35,042 nucleotides of DNA from an uncultured Phascolarctobacterium sp. (lineage in GTDB: Bacteria > Bacillota > Negativicutes > Acidaminococcales > Acidaminococcaceae): NCBI GenBank assembly GCA_900547415.1, contig URGS01000020.1, forward strand, positions 1 through 35,042. Direction: 5' to 3'. Below are positions 1-7,937 of this stretch, piece after piece (the first letter of the stretch is position 1; each line of letters starts with the position of its first letter). A program made the translations under genes and the position numbers. A model generated the notes under the pieces. That model was not told where the DNA came from, made no database searches, and was given only the letters and a program-made list of their open reading frames with translations.

Positions 1-7
1 AGCGCAT

Positions 8-48
8 AAAAATACCCTCCTTACTGGTTTTGTCCAGTAAAGAGGGTA
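8..48 (-). terminator. Intrinsic terminator of the Ppx-HD gene
   Basis: A near-perfect hairpin (TACCCTC and TTACTGG arms at 13-27 pairing with 34-48, one mismatched pair) is followed on the minus strand by a run of five T (8-12). It lies 35 bases after the stop of the minus-strand ppx gene. On the plus strand there is no T run, so it acts leftward. Confidence 0.9.
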
Positions 49-82
49 CATATCAGTAATCCAGAGGTTTTTTGCTTAGATA

Positions 83-1669
83 TTAATTTTTCTTGGCATC
101 CTTTGCGTGAGGCATAGGCGCAGCTAAAAGATGCTTGCTGTCGGTTGCAGGCATAGCCAATTCTACCTTCAGTTCTACGTCAAAGGTCTTTTTAAACCAG
201 GACATATGGGTACGGAGCTGGTGCATTTCAATACTAGGAAGCTCAGGTGCGCAAATACTGAGGATAGCCTGCTTTTTGCGTTGTCTAGGCAGAATAGTTA
301 TAATCTGACTTGTTTGTGTGTAGTCCATGCTTTCAGCCAGAGCCAACAGCAGAGCAAGCTTGTTGATAACCTTCCAGTTTGCACTGCTGAGCATTTCTTT
401 GTAGATATGAGCTTTGAAGTAATTTTTGGAAACGCCGTTATGCCAGCCTGCAATAGCAGAGGTAATCATTTGTTCCTTATGAGAAAGACCAAAAAGCTGG
501 GCATTCTGAATCATATAGGCACTGTGACGTGCATGGCTGTAGAAGTTAATAGTAATACCAATATCATGGAGCAGGGCAGCTGTTTCTAAAAGCTTACGGT
601 AGCCCTTGCGCAGTCCATGGAGAGGCATCCAGTTGTCGAACATGGTCAGAGCTAAATCCCTGATGTGGAGAGCATGGGTGACATCTGCTGTATAAAGGTG
701 CAGAATGTTGTCACGACTGCGTTCCAAAATATTAGGTGCAATCAGTGGGCGGCCTGTAGCCTGTGAATAATATTTAAAGAAAAGGCCCTCGCGCAGACCA
801 CAGCCAGAGGAGATGATTTTACTGCAGCCGCTAATATCCATAAGGCAGCTGATAATGTTGCTGCCTGCTAGAATAATATCACTGCGCTCATTACTCAGAC
901 CGGAAATCTTTTTGCGCTGTTCCAAATTAGTGCTGCGGATTTTGGTGAAATAATTACGGAAGATTTGCATGGAAATAGCATAGTTATGAATTTTAGTAGC
1001 AGGATACTTACGGGAGCGCTGGATAATTTTTGCAACAGTACGTGCTGTGCCGCCAACACCTATGAGAGGCAGGTTTTTCTGCTTCAGCCATGGGTATTGC
1101 TCTAAATTCTTCATAATGAAGGAAGTCATTTCTGCATAGACTGCAGGAGTCATTTCATTGCGGGAGTTAAATTTATCCGTAGTATTTACTGCACCAAAGG
1201 TAAGGGAAACACTTTCTACAATTTTGCGGTTTTTAAAATAAATCAGTTCGGTACTGCCACCGCCTAAGTCAAAGATGATACCATTAGTAACATCTAAGGT
1301 ATTGATGACACCTAGGTAGCTGTAATAGGCTTCTTCCTTACCAGTAATGATTTGCAGCTGGATTCCTGTTTCTTTGGTGACCTTTTTGACAAGCTCGTTG
1401 CCGTTTACTGCATTGCGGATTGCAGCTGTAGCAACGGCTATAATAGTATCAGTATGGTATATTTTGCACATATAGGCAAAGCTTTTCATAGTCTCGATTG
1501 TGGAGGAAAAGGCTTCCTCAGTCAGCATGCCTTGTGCGTCTACCTTTTGGCTGAGACGCAGAGCTTCCTTCTGGTTGTACACCATATTATAGGCGCCTGT
1601 TTTATACATATGGCTGATAACTAAACGGGCAGAGTTAGAGCCGATGTCAATGATTGCAATTCTTTCCAT
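83..1669 (-). CDS. ppx: Exopolyphosphatase / pppGpp phosphatase (Ppx/GppA family) with HD domain
   Basis: 528 aa, close to E. coli Ppx in length. Ppx/GppA enzymes remove terminal phosphate from polyphosphate or pppGpp with an actin-like ATPase fold. The phosphate-binding motifs are intact: IIDIGSNSARL near residues 6-16, the acidic pair in ITGKEEAY (E112, E113) and DLGGGSTEL at 134-142. The C-terminal half is an HD-type domain (LLHDIG with H368-D369, then H379/H382, H410 and D449). The start ATG at 1669 is preceded by GAGGTGAG. The gene diverges from a second Ppx-like gene that is coupled to ppk1, so this is probably the hydrolytic arm of polyphosphate turnover. Which substrate dominates, polyphosphate or pppGpp, cannot be read from sequence. 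Confidence 0.92.
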   Translation of the reverse strand: MERIAIIDIGSNSARLVISHMYKTGAYNMVYNQKEALRLSQKVDAQGMLTEEAFSSTIETMKSFAYMCKIYHTDTIIAVATAAIRNAVNGNELVKKVTKETGIQLQIITGKEEAYYSYLGVINTLDVTNGIIFDLGGGSTELIYFKNRKIVESVSLTFGAVNTTDKFNSRNEMTPAVYAEMTSFIMKNLEQYPWLKQKNLPLIGVGGTARTVAKIIQRSRKYPATKIHNYAISMQIFRNYFTKIRSTNLEQRKKISGLSNERSDIILAGSNIISCLMDISGCSKIISSGCGLREGLFFKYYSQATGRPLIAPNILERSRDNILHLYTADVTHALHIRDLALTMFDNWMPLHGLRKGYRKLLETAALLHDIGITINFYSHARHSAYMIQNAQLFGLSHKEQMITSAIAGWHNGVSKNYFKAHIYKEMLSSANWKVINKLALLLALAESMDYTQTSQIITILPRQRKKQAILSICAPELPSIEMHQLRTHMSWFKKTFDVELKVELAMPATDSKHLLAAPMPHAKDAKKN

Positions 1670-1759
1670 TTTCTCACCTCATTACTCTAGTAATTAAGCA
1701 CAAATCTGAAAAATCCTGCATTTTAATTATTAAATCCATGTAAAATTGTTAAATTAATG

Positions 1760-1765
1760 TATAAT
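1760..1765 (+). promoter_or_regulatory. Possible -10 box for the ppx2-ppk1 operon
   Basis: A perfect TATAAT lies 75 bases upstream of the ATG at 1840, inside the 170-base gap between the divergent genes. I see no convincing -35 box at 16-18 bases, so this is only a candidate. Confidence 0.4.
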
Positions 1766-1839
1766 AAATGGCTTAACGCAGGAGTTTTACCCTTTAATAA
1801 AGAATATCAATAATGATATATATTTTAGGAGGCAATTTT

Positions 1840-3390
1840 ATGAAGCGCAAACTGTATACCACCTTTGCTGCAATTCATTTGGGCTCTGAGATGATAAGTA
1901 TGCAGATTACCGAATATCGCAGTATAGACAGAGTTAAGGTTGTAGAATGCTGCAACAGACGTATTCGTCTTGGTGAGGCAACCTTTAAAAATAAAATAAT
2001 TCCCTTCAATTTGGTAAATGAAATTTGTGAAATACTCTACGGCTTTAAAATGCTTATGGAGGAATATGGTGTTGAGGAATATACACTTCAGGCAACAACA
2101 GCTGTACGTGAGGCCCGTAACCAGATTTTCCTATTGGACCAGATTTATTCCCGTACAGGGCTGATTGTTGACGTAGTGGATATGCCACAGGAAATCTACA
2201 CAAAATATGTTGCTATTCGCAATACCCTGAAAAATGAAAAGATTACCAGCGACCGCGAGGGTATGCTGATGATGGATATTTCCTCAGGTGGTCTGGGCGT
2301 CACCATGATTAAGGACGACAAAATCAGATACCAGGAAAACTTCCATGTAGGCATTATTCGTATTAAGGAGAGCTTTGCCCGCAACCGTCGTGAAAGCATG
2401 CATTTCAACAAGGCTCTGACGGAGTTTTTGTCCAGTACAGTTGGTCCTGTAAGAACAGAGCTTCAGCAGGATAGTGTGCATTATCTGGTACTGTCAGGTA
2501 CGGAGACTGAATTGCTGATGAAAATGCTGGGGAGAGAGGAACGACAGCTGGTGCACCGCATCAAGGCAGAGGATTTTCACGAGTTCTTTAAGAATATTCG
2601 TCAGATGAATTTGGCGCAACTAATCAATGTATATAAGATTCCTGAACATGTGGCTGAATTGGTGCTGCCTACGATTTTGCTTTATGAGCAGCTGTTGGAT
2701 CTGATTCCTGCCGAAGAGGTTATTATTACAGCAGATCGCTTTATTGACGGTATGCAGCTGCTGCATATTGGCCGCAAGACCAGTCCTGAGCTTTGCAAGA
2801 GTTGGGAGCAGGAGCTGATTAGCTTATTCCACTGCATTGGCGAGCACTATCATTTTGATAAAAAGCATGCTCAGCAGGTAGAGCGTATGGCACTGCACAT
2901 CTTTGATAAAGTTGCTAAGGATTTTGGTATGGGAGAGCATGAACGCCTGCTTTTAAGAGGTGCTTGCCTGATTCATGATGTAGGTAAGTATTTGTGCATG
3001 CGCAGCCATTCCATCTATACATATCAGCTGATCATGGCTACAGATATTATTGGTTTTAGTGAAAGAGATAAGCAGATTATTGCTTTGACAGCCTATTATC
3101 ATGCTAACAAGCTTTTTGACGAAAGCAACAGGCGTGCTCCTGTAGTAGAAAAAACTCAAATTGCACTGGTAGCTAAGCTGGCAGCAATTTTGCGCCTGGC
3201 AGATGCTATGGATCGCAGCTATCTGCAAAAAATCAGGGGCTGCTCTGTAAACATAAAGGATAATGTAATGACAGTTGTCGCAGAAAGCAAACAGGACTTG
3301 GCTCTGGAGCTATGGACATTTGCTGATAAGGCTGCGTTTTTTGAAGAAGTATACGGTATTGAACCAATTTTAGAACGGGTGAATAAATGA
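1840..3390 (+). CDS. Degenerate Ppx/GppA-like protein with HD domain, coupled to PPK1
   Basis: 516 aa from the ATG at 1840, chosen because AGGAGG (1827-1832) lies seven bases upstream; an in-frame ATG at 1813 has no such site. The fold matches the divergent Ppx-HD protein along its length, but the actin-like ATPase motifs are eroded. The first motif reads IHLGSEMISMQI (the aspartate of DIGSNS is replaced by H13), the acidic pair is reduced to PQEIY (Q117, E118), and DLGGGST is replaced by DISSGGL from D146. The HD domain looks intact: H353, H379-D380 in LIHDVGK, H390, H421 and D455. The stop overlaps the ppk1 start as ATGA, so the two are translationally coupled. I infer a non-hydrolytic sensor or an HD hydrolase acting with PPK1. 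Automated annotation would probably call it exopolyphosphatase. Confidence 0.85.
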   Translation: MKRKLYTTFAAIHLGSEMISMQITEYRSIDRVKVVECCNRRIRLGEATFKNKIIPFNLVNEICEILYGFKMLMEEYGVEEYTLQATTAVREARNQIFLLDQIYSRTGLIVDVVDMPQEIYTKYVAIRNTLKNEKITSDREGMLMMDISSGGLGVTMIKDDKIRYQENFHVGIIRIKESFARNRRESMHFNKALTEFLSSTVGPVRTELQQDSVHYLVLSGTETELLMKMLGREERQLVHRIKAEDFHEFFKNIRQMNLAQLINVYKIPEHVAELVLPTILLYEQLLDLIPAEEVIITADRFIDGMQLLHIGRKTSPELCKSWEQELISLFHCIGEHYHFDKKHAQQVERMALHIFDKVAKDFGMGEHERLLLRGACLIHDVGKYLCMRSHSIYTYQLIMATDIIGFSERDKQIIALTAYYHANKLFDESNRRAPVVEKTQIALVAKLAAILRLADAMDRSYLQKIRGCSVNIKDNVMTVVAESKQDLALELWTFADKAAFFEEVYGIEPILERVNK

Positions 3391-5492
3391 TGACAAGTGT
3401 AGATCTTAACAAGCCTGAATATTTTTATAATCGTGAGCTGAGCTGGCTGAAATTTAATCTGCGTGTATTGAAAGCCGCTACAGTAAAGGAAACACCGCTT
3501 TTGGAGCGATTGAAGTTTATTGCTATTACGGCTTCTAACCTAGATGAATTTTTCATGGTCAGAGTTGCAGGTTTGTGGAACAGCTATGACAGCGGTGTTG
3601 ATAAGAGCGATGCTTCCGGCCTCAATGTGAAGGAGCAGCTTGACGAAATTTCTGAGTCTGCCCATGAGCAGGTACGTACTCAAATGAAATATTTGCTGGC
3701 TCTGATGATGGAAATGAAGGATGTAGGCCTTATTCTTAAGCGTGTAGATGAGCTGAGCGATGCTGGCAAGCAGTGGTTGGAGGAATACTACAGAGAGATT
3801 GTATATCCTGTACTGACTCCTATGGCAGTAGATGCCTCCAGACCTTTCCCGTTTTTGGCTAATAAAACTCTTAATCTGGCCGTAGAGCTGGTGAATAACG
3901 ATGGCGAGCATAGCATGGGCCTGATTCAGGTCCCTTCCGTATTGGATAGAATCACTGAGGTCCCTACTGAGGATAAGCGTGTTTTTGTGTTTTTGGAGGA
4001 TATTATCATCAGCCATTGTCAGGCAGTTTTCCAAGGCTGTCAGATTCTCGACGTGGTTCCCTTCAGAGTGACCCGCGATAGCGATCTTGATCTTGATGAC
4101 GAGGACTCCGTTGACCTGATGAAGGAGGTAGAGGAGTCTTTGCGTAAGCGTAAGCGTGGTGCTGCTGTACGCTTAGAAATCTTCAAGACTAATAATAATA
4201 GAATCAAGAAATTCCTGGAGACCAATCTTGATGTAACCGATATGGAGGTTTATGAGATTAATGGTCCTCTTGATGCAACTTGTTTCTTTAAATTTACCAG
4301 CCTGCCCGGTATGTGGCCTTGGCTTCACGAACCCTTCGTTCCCCAGCGTCCGCAGGAGCTTCCTGATGACGAGGATTTGTTCGAGGCTATTCGTCATAAT
4401 GACATTTTGCTCCATCATCCTTATGAAAGCTTTGACCCTGTAGTTAAGCTTATCAATGATGCAGCTGATGATCCCAAGGTATTGGCTATTAAGCAGACAC
4501 TGTATCGTGTCAGCGGTAACTCTCCCATAGTTGCAGCTTTGGCAAGAGCAGCAGAAAACGGCAAACAGGTTACTGTTCTAGTAGAGCTTAAGGCACGCTT
4601 TGACGAGGAAAACAATATTCTTTGGGCACGTCGTTTGGAAAAGGCTGGTTGCCATGTAATCTATGGTTTGGTAGGCCTTAAGACTCACGCCAAGATTATC
4701 TTGATCGTACGTCGTGAATCCAATGGTATTAAGCGTTATCTGCACCTTGGAACTGGTAACTACAATGATAATACTGCTAAATTATATACTGACCTAGGAC
4801 TTATGACTGCTAATGATGAATTTGGCAGCGATGCTTCTGCCTTCTTTAATTTGCTGTCCGGGTATTCTGAGCCGCCTGTATGGAACAAGCTGGTTATGGC
4901 TCCGTTGGGACTGAGAGAGAAGATTTACGCTTTGATTGATAACGAAATTGCTATGGCGAAGCTTGGCAAGGGCGGTCACATCATTGCCAAAATGAATTCT
5001 CTGATTGATCAGCCTGTTATTCAAAAATTGTATGAGGCTTCTATGGCTGGTGTTCAGATTGAGCTTATTGTCCGCGGCATTTGTGGCCTTCGTACTGGTA
5101 TTGAGGGTATCAGCGACAATATTACTGTACGCAGCATTGTTGGCAGGCAGCTGGAGCATAGCCGTATTTTCTGGTTTGCCAATGGCGGTGAGGAGCAGCT
5201 GTATTTGTCCAGTGCAGACTGGATGCCGCGTAACCTTAATGATCGCGTAGAGCTGTTCTTCCCTGTAGAAACAGAAGAGCATGTAAAACGTATTAAGGCG
5301 TTGCTTGATTTGTATCTGAGAGATAATGTAGGCGCATTTATGATGCAGTCCAATGGTACTTATCGCAGAGTACGCAATAAAGCAGAGACTGTGAGCGCTC
5401 AAAGCACACTTTACGAGATGGCGTTGTTGTCTGCTGCTGCAGATAAGCTTCCTATGGAGCAGAGATTGCAGCCTATGTTTAGTCGTCGTTGA
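3387..5492 (+). CDS. ppk1: Polyphosphate kinase 1
   Basis: 701 aa, normal for PPK1, which transfers the gamma phosphate of ATP onto polyphosphate reversibly. The N-terminal hallmark RELSWLKFN is at about residues 12-20, followed by the SNLDEFFMVR region. The two catalytic histidines of the PLD-like domains are present: H434 in LKTHAKI (the autophosphorylated His, E. coli H435) and H591 in LEHSRIF (E. coli H592). The start ATG at 3387 overlaps the stop of the upstream Ppx-like gene by four bases; a second ATG at 3390 is also possible. No clear terminator follows the stop, so some transcripts may continue into the 106-aa gene. Confidence in the product is very high. Confidence 0.98.
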   Translation: MMTSVDLNKPEYFYNRELSWLKFNLRVLKAATVKETPLLERLKFIAITASNLDEFFMVRVAGLWNSYDSGVDKSDASGLNVKEQLDEISESAHEQVRTQMKYLLALMMEMKDVGLILKRVDELSDAGKQWLEEYYREIVYPVLTPMAVDASRPFPFLANKTLNLAVELVNNDGEHSMGLIQVPSVLDRITEVPTEDKRVFVFLEDIIISHCQAVFQGCQILDVVPFRVTRDSDLDLDDEDSVDLMKEVEESLRKRKRGAAVRLEIFKTNNNRIKKFLETNLDVTDMEVYEINGPLDATCFFKFTSLPGMWPWLHEPFVPQRPQELPDDEDLFEAIRHNDILLHHPYESFDPVVKLINDAADDPKVLAIKQTLYRVSGNSPIVAALARAAENGKQVTVLVELKARFDEENNILWARRLEKAGCHVIYGLVGLKTHAKIILIVRRESNGIKRYLHLGTGNYNDNTAKLYTDLGLMTANDEFGSDASAFFNLLSGYSEPPVWNKLVMAPLGLREKIYALIDNEIAMAKLGKGGHIIAKMNSLIDQPVIQKLYEASMAGVQIELIVRGICGLRTGIEGISDNITVRSIVGRQLEHSRIFWFANGGEEQLYLSSADWMPRNLNDRVELFFPVETEEHVKRIKALLDLYLRDNVGAFMMQSNGTYRRVRNKAETVSAQSTLYEMALLSAAADKLPMEQRLQPMFSRR

Positions 5493-5526
5493 TTTAGTTA
5501 ATTAATTAGGCAATTAATAACTTATC

Positions 5527-5555
5527 TTGCTAACCATGATACATATTGCTATAAT
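5527..5555 (+). promoter_or_regulatory. Promoter of the 106-aa gene
   Basis: TTGCTA (5527-5532), a 17-base spacer and a perfect TATAAT (5550-5555). It stands 28 bases upstream of the start codon at 5583, so the leader is short. Confidence 0.75.
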
Positions 5556-5582
5556 GATGGCATACACTAAGGGGGGATTATA

Positions 5583-5903
5583 ATGAGTACTTTAGCAGTA
5601 ACCATTAATTATAACTGTCATTATGGCTTTGTAGAATATGATGAAATCACTAAAAAAGTAGCAGTACACATGAACGTGGCTGATGCTAAGGCAGCGGTAG
5701 AGAAGTTTTTGGCAACACCCATGACCTTGGATGCTCCATTGGGTGAGACCATCCGTGATTTTGTAACCACAACTGTAGAGCCTTTGGCTAGCGTTAAGGC
5801 CTTTCAGTTGGCTATGACTCGTTTGTGGGGTAAAACCGGCGTCCGTGTTGAATGGAGTATGCCTGCTGGTATGGCTGAGAAGCTTGCTCCGGTAGTTGAT
5901 TAA
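5583..5903 (+). CDS. Conserved-looking small protein of unknown function
   Basis: 106 aa, preceded by a strong purine-rich ribosome binding site (AAGGGGGG at 5570-5577). I do not recognise the family. It is soluble, with no signal peptide, membrane segment or cysteine pair beyond one Cys. The N-terminal third looks like beta strands (VTINYNCHYGFVEY, then KKVAVHM), followed by a helix-rich middle and a C-terminal strand (VRVEWSMP). It has its own consensus promoter and its own terminator, which argues that it is a real and well-expressed gene. It follows ppk1 on the same strand by 90 bases, so a link to polyphosphate is possible but unproven. Confidence 0.8.
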   Translation: MSTLAVTINYNCHYGFVEYDEITKKVAVHMNVADAKAAVEKFLATPMTLDAPLGETIRDFVTTTVEPLASVKAFQLAMTRLWGKTGVRVEWSMPAGMAEKLAPVVD

Positions 5904-5915
5904 TGCTTAAAAGGT

Positions 5916-5951
5916 CCTTGTCTGCGTGGCTTGCGTAGACAAGGGCTTTTT
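5916..5951 (+). terminator. Intrinsic terminator after the 106-aa gene
   Basis: CCTTGTCT (5916-5923) pairs with AGACAAGG (5937-5944), extended inward by GCG/CGT, and is followed by GCTTTTTTATT. Confidence 0.92.
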
Positions 5952-5957
5952 TATTGC

Positions 5958-5986
5958 TTGTAATAAAGGAACAAGTATTGTATAAT
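5958..5986 (+). promoter_or_regulatory. Promoter of tRNA-Arg
   Basis: TTGTAA (5958-5963), a 17-base spacer and TATAAT (5981-5986), about 48 bases before the mature tRNA 5' end. No tRNA besides this one follows. Confidence 0.8.
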
Positions 5987-6034
5987 GTTTCTGTTAAGGC
6001 AGATGTTGCAAAGCCTCAGCCTCAAATTTAATAT

Positions 6035-6111
6035 GGTTCCGTAGCTCAGTAGGATAGAGCAACCGCCTCCTAAGCGGTAGGTCGCCAGTTCGATTCTGGC
6101 CGGGATCACCA
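6035..6111 (+). tRNA. tRNA-Arg (anticodon CCT)
   Basis: A 77-base cloverleaf with the CCA end encoded (6109-6111). The anticodon stem ACCGC/GCGGT (6062-6066 and 6074-6078) frames the loop CTCCTAA, so the anticodon is CCT at 6069-6071, reading AGG. The T arm GCCAG/CTGGC holds the TTCGATT loop. The acceptor stem GGTTCCG pairs with CGGGATC through two G-U wobbles. It is a single isolated tRNA with its own promoter and terminator. Confidence 0.96.
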
Positions 6112-6118
6112 CAAAAAA

Positions 6119-6156
6119 ACGCTCCCAGACTAGGTTTGGGGGCGTTTCTTGTTTTT
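6119..6156 (+). terminator. Terminator of the tRNA-Arg transcript
   Basis: ACGCTCCCA (6119-6127) pairs with TGGGGGCGT (6137-6145) through one wobble, followed by TTTCTTGTTTTT. It starts seven bases after the tRNA CCA end. Confidence 0.9.
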
Positions 6157-6344
6157 CTGGGACTTGCTAAAAGGGGCAAAATAGGGCAGGTCGACAGATT
6201 AGAAGAAGGTAGTAATCTATTATTACCATATAGGTATCTATTTATATTTGCATTTCAAAAGCCGTATATATTCTGTGCTTTACAAAATATATAAATTTTA
6301 CACAGCTTTTACGAAAAAGTTAGCACTTTTGAGATTCTTATCCG

Positions 6345-6373
6345 TTGCTTAATATTGTTCCTTATGCTATAAT
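6345..6373 (+). promoter_or_regulatory. Promoter of the purine-riboswitch transcript
   Basis: TTGCTT (6345-6350), a 17-base spacer and TATAAT (6368-6373), placing transcription start near 6380, about 20 bases before the aptamer. The 6157-6344 stretch upstream is AT-rich and holds only two dyads: GGTAGTAAT/ATTATTACC at 6208-6227 and a looser one at about 6264-6310. Confidence 0.75.
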
Positions 6374-6398
6374 TGCTGTGGCCTTAAATTAAATATTA

Positions 6399-6459
6399 CG
6401 GTATAAGCTCATAATATGGTTGAGCGTTTCTACCAACTACCACAAATGGTTGACTACCG
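6399..6459 (+). ncRNA. Purine riboswitch aptamer (guanine-type, C74)
   Basis: The sequence matches the purine (G-box) aptamer in every helix. P1 is CGGTA/TACCG (6399-6403 and 6455-6459). P2 is GCTCA/TGAGC closing the loop AATATGG (6413-6419). The junction J2/3 is GTTTCTACC (6426-6434). P3 is CAACTA/TGGTTG (6434-6439 and 6447-6452) closing CCACAAA (6440-6446). The loop-loop GG (6418-6419) and CC (6440-6441) are present. The base equal to position 74 of xpt is C6454, which specifies guanine-like ligands rather than adenine. U51 is retained, which argues against the 2'-deoxyguanosine class. P2 is six positions long including one T-T mismatch, slightly shorter than usual. It precedes the FAD oxidoreductase gene. 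Confidence 0.9.
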
Positions 6460-6496
6460 GATTTTGCGAATCCAAGGGTTAACCATTTATTTTTTT
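6444..6496 (+). terminator. Riboswitch expression platform: terminator built from aptamer bases
   Basis: AAATGGTTGAC (6444-6454) can pair with GTTAACCATTT (6478-6488) over 11 positions with one G-U. Inside it CC-GGATT (6457-6463) pairs with AATCC-GG (6469-6477). ATTTTTTT (6489-6496) follows directly. The left arm uses the 3' strand of aptamer P3, the J3/1 bases and C74 itself, so aptamer and terminator cannot coexist. This predicts that ligand binding prevents termination. Confidence 0.85.
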
Positions 6497-6508
6497 GGAG
6501 GAATGCGT

Positions 6509-7879
6509 ATGTTGTATGATGTAATTATTATCGGTGCTGGCCCTGGCGGAATTTTTTCTGCCTATGAGCTGACTAAGCAGGCGCCTGAGCTGAAGGTAGC
6601 AGTTTTTGAATGCGGCAATGCTTTGCACAAGCGTCGCTGTCCCATTGACGGTAAAAAAATAAAGTCCTGCATAAATTGTCCCAGCTGCTCCATTATGAGT
6701 GGTTTTGGCGGTGCGGGTGCTTTTTCTGATGGCAAATATAATATTACTAATGATTTTGGCGGTACATTGTATGAATATATTGGCAAGGAACAGGCAATGG
6801 ACCTGATGCGCTATGTTGATGATATTAATATGCAGTTTGGCGGCGCTGGAACCAAGCTATATTCAACTGTAGGTACCAAGCTGAAAAAACGCTGTATGCA
6901 AAATGACCTGCATCTTTTAGAGGCTTCTGTTCGTCATCTGGGTACTGATAAGAATTACATTGTTTTAGAGCATCTGTACAATCACCTCAAAGATAAGATA
7001 GATTTTTTCTTTAATAAACAAGTTGAGCATATTGAGGTTGCTGAAGATGTCTACTGTGCAGTATGTGGCGAGGAACGCTATCTTGGCAAAAAATGCATTG
7101 TTTCTGTTGGTCGCAGTGGTAGCAAATGGATGGAGCGCATTTGCAAGGAGCTGGCTATTCCTACTAAATCCAATCGTGTAGATATTGGTGTTCGTGTAGA
7201 AATTCCTGCAGAAATTTTCTCTGAGCTGACTGATGAGCTTTATGAAAGCAAGATTGTTTACCGTACTCCTAAATACGGCGATATGGTGCGTACCTTCTGC
7301 ATGAATCCCAAGGGTGCAGTTGTAAGCGAAAACACTAACGGCATCATTACAGTTAATGGTCACAGCTATGAGGATCCTGCGCGTCAGACTGGCAATACTA
7401 ACTTTGCACTGCTTGTGTCGAAGCATTTTTCTGAACCCTTTAAGGATTCCAATGGCTATGGCGAAAGCATTGCCAAGCTGAGCAATATGCTGGGCGGTGG
7501 TGTTTTGGTTCAGCGTTTTGGTGACCTGATTCGTGGTCAGCGCAGTACTCCTGCTCGTATGGCGCAGTCCTTTACTGTTCCTACTCTGAGTGCAAGTCCT
7601 GGCGATTTAAGTCTGGTATTGCCTAAGCGTATTTTGGACGGTATTATTGAGATGATTTATGCGTTGGATAAGGTTGCTCCCGGTACTGCCAATGACGATA
7701 CCCTGCTATATGGTGTGGAGGTAAAATTCTACAATATGGAGGTTGCAGTTGATGACAACCTGATGACAAAATATGAGGGGCTTTATGTTATTGGTGATGG
7801 CAGCGGTATTACTCACTCCCTGTCTCATGCTTCTGCCAGCGGTGTGTATGTAGCACGCCAGCTTAGCAGTCAAAAATAA
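6509..7879 (+). CDS. FAD-dependent oxidoreductase (COG2509-like dehydrogenase)
   Basis: 456 aa from the ATG at 6509, chosen because GGAGGA (6497-6502) lies six bases upstream; earlier in-frame starts fall inside the riboswitch. The N-terminus is a Rossmann dinucleotide-binding motif, VIIIGAGPGGIFSAYEL. A cysteine-rich stretch follows (CPIDGKK, then SCINCPSCS), then GFGGAGAFSDGK. A C-terminal motif YVIGDGSGITHSLSHAS closes the FAD site. These features fit the uncharacterised 'FAD-dependent dehydrogenase' group, which is related to geranylgeranyl-reductase-like and BFD-type flavoproteins. The substrate is unknown. It is a single-gene transcript ending at the terminator at 7896. Control by a purine riboswitch is unexpected for this family and is the only clue to its role. 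Confidence 0.85.
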   Translation: MLYDVIIIGAGPGGIFSAYELTKQAPELKVAVFECGNALHKRRCPIDGKKIKSCINCPSCSIMSGFGGAGAFSDGKYNITNDFGGTLYEYIGKEQAMDLMRYVDDINMQFGGAGTKLYSTVGTKLKKRCMQNDLHLLEASVRHLGTDKNYIVLEHLYNHLKDKIDFFFNKQVEHIEVAEDVYCAVCGEERYLGKKCIVSVGRSGSKWMERICKELAIPTKSNRVDIGVRVEIPAEIFSELTDELYESKIVYRTPKYGDMVRTFCMNPKGAVVSENTNGIITVNGHSYEDPARQTGNTNFALLVSKHFSEPFKDSNGYGESIAKLSNMLGGGVLVQRFGDLIRGQRSTPARMAQSFTVPTLSASPGDLSLVLPKRILDGIIEMIYALDKVAPGTANDDTLLYGVEVKFYNMEVAVDDNLMTKYEGLYVIGDGSGITHSLSHASASGVYVARQLSSQK

Positions 7880-7895
7880 GATGATATAAATAGCA

Positions 7896-7930
7896 AGAAC
7901 CTTGGAACTAGTGTCCGAGGTTCTGTTTTT
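7896..7930 (+). terminator. Terminator of the FAD oxidoreductase gene
   Basis: AGAACCTTGG (7896-7905) pairs with CCGAGGTTCT (7915-7924), one wobble, followed by GTTTTTG. No T run on the minus side. Confidence 0.9.
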
Positions 7931-7937
7931 GTGAAGG

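Noticed and set aside
4794..5402. A 202-codon minus-strand frame inside ppk1
   Set aside because: It is antisense to a complete PPK1 with catalytic residues on the other strand, and has no start signal.
6399..6459. Adenine or 2'-deoxyguanosine specificity of the purine aptamer
   Set aside because: Position 74 is C, not U, and U51 in the J2/3 junction is kept, so guanine-type is the best reading, though binding is untested.
6416..6508. N-terminal extension of the FAD oxidoreductase
   Set aside because: The open frame continues upstream through the riboswitch aptamer and terminator by chance; the ribosome binding site and Rossmann motif support the start at 6509.
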